Assembly (NCBI GenBank): GCA_947254665.1
Contig: CAMYEJ010000099.1
Location: forward strand, 1-5,257
Reading direction: 5' to 3'
DNA: 5,257 nt
Source: an uncultured Peptoniphilus sp.
Lineage (GTDB): Bacteria > Bacillota > Clostridia > Tissierellales > Peptoniphilaceae
The position numbers and the translations under genes are program-made. This document shows, in pieces, positions 1 through 5,252 of this stretch. Under the pieces are notes generated by a model. That model made no database searches. It saw nothing but the letters and a program-made list of their open reading frames with translations, and was not told where the DNA came from. The first letter of the stretch is position 1, and the number at the start of each line of letters is the position of its first letter.

Positions 1-114
1 TTTACCTGCTAACTTGTACACTTGATTTATTTCTTGCCTTAATCTCTCTTCTGTATCATCAATTTTATCTTTTATTTCTTTTGACTCTTGTCTTAGTTGT
101 TCTAATTTTTTCAC
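1..114 (-). CDS. N-terminal 38 residues of an unidentified charged helical protein (runs off the left edge)
   Basis: A GTG start at 114-112 is followed by 38 open codons to the window edge. A strong SD (AAAGGAG, 127-121) lies 6 nt upstream. The overlapping ATG at 116-114 is followed at once by TGA, so GTG decides the frame. The peptide begins MKKLEQLRQESKEIKDK and is dominated by K, E, D, Q and R with heptad-like leucines and isoleucines, so a helix or coiled coil is likely. There is no signal peptide or membrane segment in the visible part. I do not recognise the family. Short coiled-coil accessory proteins of conjugative elements (DUF3847-like or MobC-like) look similar in composition, but that is only a guess. 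A hairpin with a U-tract lies just upstream of the SD and may control expression. Confidence 0.68.
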   Translation of the reverse strand, partial: MKKLEQLRQESKEIKDKIDDTEERLRQEINQVYKLAGK

Positions 115-133
115 ATAAAACTCCTTTCTTTCA

Positions 134-171
134 ATAAAAAAACGACTAGATTTTTATTTCTAATCGTTTTT
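134..171 (-). terminator. Hairpin plus U-tract just upstream of the GTG gene (attenuator or terminator)
   Basis: Arms 138-150 and 159-171 form a 13-bp stem with an 8-nt loop. On the minus strand every position pairs (one U.G wobble) and the stem runs into seven U residues (140-134), which is the form of an intrinsic terminator. On the + strand the same position is a C.A mismatch, so minus-strand function is favoured. It ends only about 7 nt before the SD of the leftmost gene. It therefore either stops read-through transcription from the right or acts as a leader attenuator. I see no convincing promoter between it and the + strand remnant. Confidence 0.6.
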
Positions 172-242
172 CAGCTTAGTGTTTTAATACAACTTGTTTT
201 GTTGCTTCTATTTTTTATCTACCAATATTACAATTCCTTTTA

Positions 243-359
243 GAGAAGCCGGACACAAAAGACATACAGCGTCGCAAGCTCGACACATTGCTTGATACCA
301 TGAGCGATAAGAGAATACGGATTGTAACCGCAAAGGTAAAAGAGATTAAGGATGTCTAA
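243..359 (+). pseudogene. C-terminal remnant of an unidentified protein, higher GC than its surroundings
   Basis: From 243 to the TAA at 357-359 the + strand reads as 38 protein-like codons, EKPDTKDIQRRKLDTLLDTM and then a basic, valine/isoleucine-rich helix ending KEIKDV. The frame stays open upstream to a TAG near 184, but that part is A/T-rich, hydrophobic junk-like sequence with no start codon or SD. GC is about 44% (51 of 117 bases), visibly above the flanking DNA, and the change is abrupt near 241. This is best read as the 3' end of a gene truncated by deletion or recombination, probably of foreign origin. The charged helical tail would suit a DNA-binding regulator or plasmid/ICE accessory protein, but I cannot name the family. 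A terminator hairpin follows directly. Confidence 0.5.
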
Positions 360-456
360 GAAAGCAATAAATCGACAGCAAAATGAACCACTGTCGGTTT
401 ATTTTATTTCTTATGTGATGAAATACTTAACATCACCAAAAGAAGAAACGACATAA
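352..456 (+). CDS. Possible 34-residue ORF overlapping the end of the remnant
   Basis: The ATG at 352-354 overlaps the stop of the preceding remnant (ATGTCTAA, 8 nt), the arrangement of translationally coupled genes. The frame runs to TAA at 454-456 and starts MSKKAINRQQNEPLSVYF. Only a weak SD-like AGAG (341-344) is present. A terminator-like hairpin (366-403) lies inside the ORF, and its last 53 nt are antisense to the better-supported minus-strand 58-residue gene. It could be a small accessory gene of the same lost element, or chance. The protein is not recognised. Confidence 0.27.
   Translation: MSKKAINRQQNEPLSVYFISYVMKYLTSPKEETT
366..410 (+). terminator. Intrinsic terminator-like hairpin after the remnant
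   Basis: Arms 366-378 and 391-403 pair over 13 bp around a 12-nt loop, with core CGACAG/CTGTCG. On the + strand all positions pair, one as U.G; on the minus strand that position is a mismatch. A U-rich tail (402-409) follows on the + strand. It lies 7 nt past the stop of the remnant and would end its transcript. It also starts directly beyond the stop (406-404) of the minus-strand 58-residue gene, so it may act weakly in both directions. Confidence 0.62.
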
Positions 457-580
457 AAAAACAACTTGCTATCATATAATTTCTTATTCTAAAAAAGAAG
501 TACAATGAGGACAAAAACGTCGTAAATATAGCTATTATCAATAGCATATTTCTGAACTTTTCTAATCTAGGTTTACGCAA
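404..580 (-). CDS. Small cationic two-helix membrane protein (58 aa)
   Basis: The TTG start (580-578) has a perfect SD, AGGAGG (593-588), 7 nt upstream, and the frame stays open to TAA at 406-404. The product has a basic N-terminus (residues 1-10 contain R, K, R, K, R and one E) and two hydrophobic spans at about 13-30 and 36-53. The spans are split by an R-I-R turn, and the C-terminus is HKK, so both ends probably face the cytoplasm. An extended -10 promoter lies about 120 nt upstream. The family is not recognised. Small, strongly basic two-helix proteins of 45-60 residues are typical of bacteriocin immunity proteins, including those of circular bacteriocins. That role is an inference supported only by size, charge, topology and the peptide-like stretch just upstream. 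A small holin-like or toxin protein is an alternative. Confidence 0.66.
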   Translation of the reverse strand: MRKPRLEKFRNMLLIIAIFTTFLSSLYFFFRIRNYMIASCFFMSFLLLVMLSISSHKK

Positions 581-680
581 AATAAAGCCTCCTAACTCTC
601 TGACAATTATCTATTACAAGGTTTAATGCAGTAACTTCAACAATGGTTGCACCTGCCGCGGTAGCAGCTTCACCTTCTCT
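573..680 (-). pseudogene. Startless Ala/Val/Thr-rich open stretch, possible bacteriocin peptide remnant
   Basis: On the minus strand, after an in-frame TAA at 683-681, 35 codons run to TAA at 575-573. They include GEAATAAGATIVEVTALN followed by LVIDNC and a basic tail. No ATG/GTG/TTG start in this frame precedes the peptide-like part, so it is not an intact gene. The Ala-rich amphipathic pattern faintly recalls the start of mature circular bacteriocins (for example the AAATTIVNV region of circularin A as I remember it). The rest of such a peptide is missing, and the SD of the 58-residue gene lies inside its last codons. The higher local GC near 650-670 differs from the flanks. It may equally be untranslated leader with chance composition. 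Confidence 0.25.
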
Positions 681-696
681 TTATTAGATTTATTTA

Positions 697-705
697 ATTA
701 TAGCA
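697..705 (-). promoter_or_regulatory. Extended -10 promoter for the 58-residue membrane protein gene
   Basis: Read on the minus strand, TGC-TATAAT (705-697) is a perfect -10 hexamer with the extended TGn element. No good -35 stands at the usual distance, which an extended -10 tolerates. The predicted RNA start is near 690, giving a leader of about 110 nt before the TTG at 580. Confidence 0.55.
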
Positions 706-805
706 TAAATATTGATTTAATTAAGTCTTACATTGATTTAGTGTTTTGTTTTAGAGAATTTGTTGTGTTATTCCGTCCTTATTTTGCCATAAGTTGCTTT
801 ATGCC

Positions 806-837
806 TAAATAAAAAACTCCTGGTTTCCCAAGAGTTT
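806..837 (-). terminator. Strong intrinsic terminator ending the four-gene operon
   Basis: On the minus strand the arms at 837-828 and 823-814 pair over 10 bp (one U.G) around a GAAA tetraloop, followed by U residues (813-811, then AUUUA). It begins 14 nt after the stop of the alpha/beta hydrolase gene and closes the operon read from 4993. Confidence 0.88.
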
Positions 838-851
838 CAAATAATATTTTC

Positions 852-1733
852 CTATTCACTTATCAAAAAATCTTTTATTTCTTCATACACCGTTGGGTCG
901 TTTTCGTTTAAGACTTCGTGTCTTAGTTCTTCTTTTAGATGGAGTTCTGCTCTATATCCGTCTTCTAAATATTCTTTATAGACTTTCTTTACTCCTATTC
1001 CTAGGGCTCCTACTGGATCTTTGTCGCCGGAGTAGAACATGATATTTGTTTCTTTGTTTCTTCCAGATCTTTCTACTTTATTCATCTCGATTATTATTTT
1101 GCCAAGCATTTTATATCCATTGGTGGTGAAGTTGTAATTACATAGGGGGTCTTCTTTGTATGTGTTTATATTTTTGATATTTAAACTTAGCCAACTTAGT
1201 GGATCAGTGCTCTTCAAAAGCTTTTTGTACTTGCCTGTGGTTAGTTTGTTTAGAATTTTTCCTCTGTATCTGTCTCCTTTGAATTTTTCGAATAGACTCG
1301 CTAGATTGTAAAGCGTCTTGCCTTCGAATTCTGTCATGTGTCCTGTGCCCATGATGATTATCTTATCCAAATCGTATTTTGAGATATAGTTTCTCGTAAG
1401 GAATGATCCCATTGAATGTCCGAGAATGTAGTATGGTGCCTCTTTGTTTCTAAGTTCTGATACTCTTCTTATATCTTCTATTAGATTATCCACCGTCGCT
1501 TTTCCAAAGTATCCAAGATCTTCTTTGCTCTTTACCGAATGTCCGTGGCCGATATGATCGTGACCGATTACTGTTATGCCATATTCGTTTAAATACTTTG
1601 CAAAGTCTTCGTACCTATCCACATATTCGCACATGCCGTGCACTATTTGAAGGGTTGCCTTTTCGTTTTCACTCTTCCAAACATTTGTGTATATTTCTAT
1701 TCCTTTGCATGATGATTCTATATATTCACTCAT
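852..1733 (-). CDS. Alpha/beta hydrolase, monoacylglycerol lipase / serine aminopeptidase S33 type (293 aa)
   Basis: This is a cytoplasmic alpha/beta-fold serine hydrolase that probably cleaves an ester of a lipid or other small substrate; the exact substrate cannot be read from the sequence. The nucleophile elbow GHSMGS places the catalytic serine at residue 107. The oxyanion-side HGMCEY lies at 32-37 and the family's GHDHIGHGHS block at about 57-66. The acid is probably D239 in SGDKDPVG and the base H272 in LRHEVLNE. The full triad and a length near 290 match the Hydrolase_4 family (lysophospholipase/monoglyceride lipase-like), with a lid region at about 130-200. There is no signal peptide. 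The ATG overlaps the stop of the upstream walJ-like gene by 8 nt (ATGAGTGA), and GAGG (1743-1740) lies 6 nt before it, so translation is probably coupled. It is the last gene of the operon. Confidence 0.9.
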   Translation of the reverse strand: MSEYIESSCKGIEIYTNVWKSENEKATLQIVHGMCEYVDRYEDFAKYLNEYGITVIGHDHIGHGHSVKSKEDLGYFGKATVDNLIEDIRRVSELRNKEAPYYILGHSMGSFLTRNYISKYDLDKIIIMGTGHMTEFEGKTLYNLASLFEKFKGDRYRGKILNKLTTGKYKKLLKSTDPLSWLSLNIKNINTYKEDPLCNYNFTTNGYKMLGKIIIEMNKVERSGRNKETNIMFYSGDKDPVGALGIGVKKVYKEYLEDGYRAELHLKEELRHEVLNENDPTVYEEIKDFLISE

Positions 1734-2520
1734 TTTCTACCTCATCTCTTGTTACTGCATCTCTTTTTGCAACTTTTATTGTATAGTCCACGCCTTCTAT
1801 CTTTCCGCCTTCCCTTAATTTTGTGTTTACTTCTTTCAATGCAATACTCGGGCTATTATTGTCGCTGGAGAGATGGGCGAGGATGATTCTCTCACCTTTT
1901 TTTCTTAGAAGTTTATTTAATATTTCTCCTGCGTTTTCGTTGGAGAGATGTCCTCTGTTGGAGAGGATTCTCTGTTTTGTCTGCCATGGATAGGTTCCGT
2001 TTACTAGCATATCTACATTGTGATTTGCTTCTAGATAGTAAATGTCGGAGCCGTCCATCTTCTTCATCATCTCTGTGTTGACCCAACCTGTGTCTGTCAG
2101 TATGGTCGCTTTTTCATCTTTGGAATGAATGATAAAGCTGTTTCCTTCCTGACAGTCATGGTAGATTTCCATCGGTTCGATGAAGAGATCCTTGTACCTA
2201 AATCCTATAGAGTTTTGAAATATTTTTATATTTTCTGCCTCTATTTTCTTAACTTGGCTCTCCATTGCCCGAAATGTAACTTCGCTTGCAAAGACGTCCA
2301 TCTTGTACCTTCTATGGAGCACGCCCACGCCTTTTACATGGTCTATATGCTCATGGGTTACAAAGATTGCATCTATGGTTGCAGGATCCACGTCGATATC
2401 TTTTAGTAGGCTCTCAATCTTCTTTCCGCTATGACCTGCGTCGATTAATATTCTCGTGTTATTTTCTTCTATAAATATTGAATTACCAGAACTACCACTT
2501 GATAGTGGAATTAATTTCAT
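1726..2520 (-). CDS. walJ: WalJ/YycJ (VicX)-type metallo-beta-lactamase-fold hydrolase (264 aa)
   Basis: This is a metal-dependent MBL-fold protein of the YycJ/WalJ family. Family members are thought to act on DNA as 5'-3' exonucleases and are linked to coordination of cell division and wall metabolism with replication. The start reads MKLIPLSSGSSGNS, typical of the family. The metal ligands are visible: HEHIDH at 56-61, H121 in YHDC, D143 in LTDTGW and H216 in LAHLS. The family signatures GTYPWQTKQRILSNRGHLSN (175-194) and HLSSDNNSPSIA (216-227) are also present, and the length is normal. SD AGGAAGTG lies 7 nt before the ATG. The gene starts 6 nt after the upstream gene's stop and overlaps the hydrolase gene. 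In Bacillus and streptococci this gene usually sits downstream of the WalRK (VicRK) two-component genes; none is seen here, although an origin-proximal position is shared with Bacillus. Confidence 0.93.
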   Translation of the reverse strand: MKLIPLSSGSSGNSIFIEENNTRILIDAGHSGKKIESLLKDIDVDPATIDAIFVTHEHIDHVKGVGVLHRRYKMDVFASEVTFRAMESQVKKIEAENIKIFQNSIGFRYKDLFIEPMEIYHDCQEGNSFIIHSKDEKATILTDTGWVNTEMMKKMDGSDIYYLEANHNVDMLVNGTYPWQTKQRILSNRGHLSNENAGEILNKLLRKKGERIILAHLSSDNNSPSIALKEVNTKLREGGKIEGVDYTIKVAKRDAVTRDEVENE

Positions 2521-2526
2521 CTATTT

Positions 2527-4113
2527 TCACTTCCTACGTTTCGTCTTTATGTCTATGATGTTGGACTCCTTGTTTTCTTCTAGGTATTCGTCATAGAACT
2601 CATCGAAGCCTGCTACCTTGTCAAGTTCATATAATCCGACATATTGTAGAAGGAATTTCTGTTCTTCTGTCAGTACATTTTCTCCTTCTCTTAAAAGTTT
2701 TAGATTTTTATAAAGACTTCTTGCTTTGGCAGGACCTATTAACTCGCTAAGAGTTTCCTTGTCCAATATGTTTTCAATGAGCATGGTGTTCATTTCACTT
2801 TTTGTGATGGTTTCAAAGAATTCAGAATCAGAAGTCATCTCCGCAAATCTTTCTAGGTGCTTATATTCTATTATAAATCCTCTCTTCAAAAGTGTTCCGT
2901 AAGCAAAATTATAAGCCATTCTAAAGCTCTTTAAATCCTCTTTGTGGAAAGTACCCCCGTAAGTCAATTCCAAAAATGTATTGATTATAGTATCTTCTCC
3001 GCCTTTTGTAAGGGTCATCTTGTCCTTTTTCAAAAGATATCCTGAAGATCTAATCTCCCAACATATTTGTAGCATCATATCCGTCAATTCTCCTGGATAG
3101 ATTCCTAGTTCAAATAATCTTAGTTGTAAATCAAAATCACTTATAAGTCCGAGCTTGGTGTTGGATAGAATATTTTTGTAGATAAAGAGATTGTCCTTTA
3201 TCTTCTTTGCAATCTTTCTTTCTCCCTCTTTTTCCAAGAATGTCGCTATAAATCTTACGAAATCCTCTAGTGCATATGTGTTTAGCATCATTCCCTTGGA
3301 GCATACGCTCTTTATATAGTCAGGGAGTTTTTTATAATTTTTATAACTTTCTCTATATTCGATAATTACCTTTAAAAATGTAGGCAAGTCCTCTTCTTCT
3401 ATCTCTTCCTCTTCAAGTGAAGCCATTACATTTTCTGCAATATCGGCACACTCTCCGTGAAGCTTCATAAATACAATATTCGTAAGATCTGTATTTACTG
3501 AAAGAAGTTTAGAGAAAATTTCTGGCATCTTCACATTCTGTAAAAAAATAGGATTTAAATAATTTCTAATTTCTTTATTATTTTCCCTTGCATCGGCAAT
3601 TATGTCACTGTTATATACGATAAACTTAGTCATATTAAATTCTGGAAGAGGCATGTAGGAATCTATACAGTAGTATTCTTTGTCCAATATTAAAAGTCTT
3701 ATAAAGAGCACCTCTCCAAGATCCTCATCTTTAATTTCAAATGGTGAATATATTTTTATATCCTCTCCCATTATGATTTCATAAGCATTGATAATGTAAA
3801 AGTCTTTTGTCTTCTTTATAGAATTTATACTGCAAACAGCGGAGTAGGATCCATATGTACAAAATGTATCTCTAAACTCATGCTCGTTCATTTTAAGTTC
3901 ACGTTTCGCAAGGTTTCTATATTCCAAAGTCTTATCTAAAAACTCCGAATCATAATCTATACAAGGAGAAGCAAATCTGCCAAAAAGATCATAGTAAAAA
4001 GCGTGCTTAAACACTTCTACTTCACCAGAGCTCTTGCCTATGAAGGCTTGTTCCAAATCTTTATTTATTAATTTTCTAAAACTTTTTACAAAATCAAGGT
4101 TTGATTTTTTCAA
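2527..4113 (-). CDS. Unidentified 528-residue cytoplasmic protein
   Basis: I do not recognise this protein. The longest frame begins at a TTG at 4134, but a second in-frame TTG at 4113-4111 has SD GGAGG (4124-4120) 6 nt upstream, so I choose it (MKKSNLDFVKSF...). It overlaps the FUSC-like gene by 20 nt. No signal peptide or membrane span is visible. The sequence is rich in charged and aromatic residues. The N-terminal third (to about residue 170) looks mixed alpha/beta, the acidic run EEEEIEEED sits at about 234-242, and the rest is mostly helical, ending in a basic KTKRRK tail. No nucleotide-binding P-loop, zinc cluster or obvious catalytic motif was seen. Its tight coupling to FUSC-like and WalJ-like genes suggests a role linked to envelope or origin-region housekeeping, but that is only context. 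Confidence 0.88.
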   Translation of the reverse strand: MKKSNLDFVKSFRKLINKDLEQAFIGKSSGEVEVFKHAFYYDLFGRFASPCIDYDSEFLDKTLEYRNLAKRELKMNEHEFRDTFCTYGSYSAVCSINSIKKTKDFYIINAYEIIMGEDIKIYSPFEIKDEDLGEVLFIRLLILDKEYYCIDSYMPLPEFNMTKFIVYNSDIIADARENNKEIRNYLNPIFLQNVKMPEIFSKLLSVNTDLTNIVFMKLHGECADIAENVMASLEEEEIEEEDLPTFLKVIIEYRESYKNYKKLPDYIKSVCSKGMMLNTYALEDFVRFIATFLEKEGERKIAKKIKDNLFIYKNILSNTKLGLISDFDLQLRLFELGIYPGELTDMMLQICWEIRSSGYLLKKDKMTLTKGGEDTIINTFLELTYGGTFHKEDLKSFRMAYNFAYGTLLKRGFIIEYKHLERFAEMTSDSEFFETITKSEMNTMLIENILDKETLSELIGPAKARSLYKNLKLLREGENVLTEEQKFLLQYVGLYELDKVAGFDEFYDEYLEENKESNIIDIKTKRRK

Positions 4114-4993
4114 GTATATCCTCCATTTCTTCAAAGCATCTTAAAATATTTGTCACTTGGTAATTATATATGATGCTTAGTTCACTATCTTCAACTTCCT
4201 CTTCTGTAGTTTCAATACCAAAATCTTCAAGAAGTTTAATTCTATTTTCATAATCCAACGCCCTAGGCTCCAAAAGATCCAAAAGATTTAAACTAATTTC
4301 GAGATTTGAAAAAATCCCTTTAAGTTCCTTGGCATGGACTATGTCCATCTTTGGGTGCATTATAGTTTCGTACTCCTTTAAAAGCTTTTCAAACTTTTCT
4401 TCAACGGATTTTCTGCTTCCAGAGACAAACTCTATATTTCTTTCATCTCTCTTTATAATGTTTATAAAAATATTTCTTAAAACATCCCTTTGAGCGAGAG
4501 CATCGTTATAGAAATCTAAATCAAGCCTTGGTCTAGCAACGATTAAATTTACTATAAGTCCTACAAGAGTGCCGATGATGGTGCCCATGACCCTATTAAG
4601 TCCATATTGAAACTTGTCGATTTTTGAAAAGTAGGACGCCATAAAGACAATACATGATAGAGAAGCCATTCTATTTAAATTAAATTGTTTTAATAAAAAA
4701 AGTATTAGCAAAACTCCGCATCCGCATACAAGGATTTCTAAGTAAGGATTTTCTGTAAGCTTTGAAAGAAGATATCCCAAAGTAACCCCAAAAACCGCGG
4801 TGAAACCTCTCTTAGTTACATCCTTTACACTGTCGTAGACAGAAGACTGCATCGAAGTGACACAGGCTATGGACGTGTAGAGCGGAGTGTATAATTTAAA
4901 AATATATGAAAGATATAGACCAATCATTACAGCAACGGCAGTTTTAATCGATCTAAGACCAATCCTTTTCTTTGATTTTACATAATTATCCAT
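4094..4993 (-). CDS. FUSC / aromatic acid exporter (ArAE_1) family membrane protein (299 aa)
   Basis: This is an integral membrane protein with an N-terminal hydrophobic half and a cytoplasmic C-terminal half, the layout of ArAE_1/DUF939-type FUSC proteins, which are putative exporters of aromatic acids or other small organic anions. Hydrophobic spans lie at about 17-34, 37-50, 63-80, 84-102, 108-123 and 134-153. Family-like features are RSIKTAVAVMIG near the start, GVTLGYLLSKL after the second loop and NRVMGTIIGTLVGL before the final span. Residues 155-299 are charged and helical, matching the ArAE C-terminal domain; the length is slightly short for the family. It is the first gene of the operon. 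The ATG at 4993 has no SD, and a TG-TATAAT promoter lies only 6 nt upstream, so translation may be leaderless. The substrate is not known. Confidence 0.87.
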   Translation of the reverse strand: MDNYVKSKKRIGLRSIKTAVAVMIGLYLSYIFKLYTPLYTSIACVTSMQSSVYDSVKDVTKRGFTAVFGVTLGYLLSKLTENPYLEILVCGCGVLLILFLLKQFNLNRMASLSCIVFMASYFSKIDKFQYGLNRVMGTIIGTLVGLIVNLIVARPRLDLDFYNDALAQRDVLRNIFINIIKRDERNIEFVSGSRKSVEEKFEKLLKEYETIMHPKMDIVHAKELKGIFSNLEISLNLLDLLEPRALDYENRIKLLEDFGIETTEEEVEDSELSIIYNYQVTNILRCFEEMEDILEKIKP

Positions 4994-4999
4994 ACTAAT

Positions 5000-5008
5000 A
5001 TTATAACA
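5000..5008 (-). promoter_or_regulatory. Extended -10 promoter of the four-gene operon
   Basis: On the minus strand TGT-TATAAT (5008-5000) is a perfect extended -10 element. It ends 6 nt before the ATG at 4993, so RNA synthesis should start at or within a base or two of the start codon. The -35 region is poor, as is common with extended -10 promoters. A degenerate DnaA-like site (TTATCCAGG, 5012-5020) lies just upstream. Confidence 0.6.
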
Positions 5009-5044
5009 TTATTATCCAGGTATATAAATCTTAAAGTTTTTAAA

Positions 5045-5053
5045 TAATCCACA
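5045..5053 (+). promoter_or_regulatory. DnaA box, one mismatch
   Basis: TAATCCACA differs from the consensus TTATCCACA at position 2. It is the leftmost good box of the cluster. Confidence 0.6.
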
Positions 5054-5075
5054 GCTTAATTCTTTGTCAATACAA

Positions 5076-5084
5076 TTCTCCACA
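5076..5084 (+). promoter_or_regulatory. DnaA box, one mismatch
   Basis: TTCTCCACA has one mismatch to the consensus at position 3. An identical nonamer begins 12 bp downstream. Confidence 0.65.
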
Positions 5085-5087
5085 AAG

Positions 5088-5096
5088 TTCTCCACA
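5088..5096 (+). promoter_or_regulatory. DnaA box, one mismatch
   Basis: This is a second TTCTCCACA, directly abutting the perfect box that follows and in the same orientation, which favours cooperative DnaA binding. Confidence 0.68.
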
Positions 5097-5105
5097 TTAT
5101 CCACA
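5097..5105 (+). promoter_or_regulatory. DnaA box, perfect consensus
   Basis: Exact TTATCCACA on the + strand, the third of three same-direction boxes packed within 30 bp. Confidence 0.85.
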
Positions 5106-5110
5106 TACTT

Positions 5111-5119
5111 TTTTGCACA
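5111..5119 (+). promoter_or_regulatory. DnaA box, weak (relaxed consensus)
   Basis: TTTTGCACA fits the relaxed TTWTNCACA consensus but has two mismatches to TTATCCACA. Its value comes from its place in the cluster. Confidence 0.45.
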
Positions 5120-5141
5120 TTTTTGCATTTTATTTTAGTTT

Positions 5142-5150
5142 TGTGGATAA
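5142..5150 (-). promoter_or_regulatory. DnaA box, perfect consensus, reversed
   Basis: TGTGGATAA on the + strand is an exact TTATCCACA on the minus strand. It faces the left cluster and borders the A/T-rich stretch directly. Confidence 0.85.
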
Positions 5151-5212
5151 AATTAATTTTTATGTAAATTTTGTGTATTTTATAGGATTTAAATTTTTAA
5201 ATAAAAAAATAA
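5151..5212. other. Candidate DNA unwinding element of oriC
   Basis: From 5151 to 5210 only 5 of 60 bases are G or C, with runs such as TTTAAATTTTTAAAT and A7. It lies between a perfect reversed DnaA box on its left and another reversed box at 5244-5252, the position expected for the strand-opening site. It could also be simply A/T-rich spacer. Confidence 0.5.
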
Positions 5213-5243
5213 GAGAATGATTGTAATTGAGAATCAATTTTTT

Positions 5244-5252
5244 TGTGGATTA
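5244..5252 (-). promoter_or_regulatory. DnaA box, one mismatch, reversed
   Basis: TGTGGATTA on the + strand reads TAATCCACA on the minus strand, the same variant as at 5045-5053 but inverted. It is the last box before the window edge. Confidence 0.6.

Noticed and set aside
470..480. TATAAT on the + strand near 475
   Set aside because: No usable -35 or TG extension and no + strand gene follows; A/T-rich background.
634..687. + strand reading of the Ala/Val-rich stretch (ending SPSLY, TAG)
   Set aside because: It has an internal ATG but no SD, and the minus-strand reading is supported by the adjacent promoter and downstream gene.
780..806. ATAA-GTTGC-TTTAT imperfect dyad right of the operon terminator
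   Set aside because: Too short and imperfect to assign a role; the GAAA-loop hairpin at 814-837 already explains termination.
1..850. CRISPR array, tRNA or rRNA
   Set aside because: No regularly spaced direct repeats, cloverleaf arms or conserved rRNA stretches were seen here or elsewhere in the window.
1598..1786. + strand 62-residue ORF
   Set aside because: It lies antisense to the well-supported hydrolase and WalJ-like genes, has no SD of note, and its composition is that of a shadow frame.
2125..2474. Two overlapping + strand ORFs (93 and 62 residues)
   Set aside because: Both are antisense to the conserved metal-binding core of the WalJ-like gene and overlap each other in different frames, so they are shadows.
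5218..5236. Possible Fur-type operator (TGATT ... AATCA)
   Set aside because: The arms are only 5 bp and the centre does not fit the 19-bp Fur or 7-1-7 pattern; in such A/T-rich DNA this is expected by chance.
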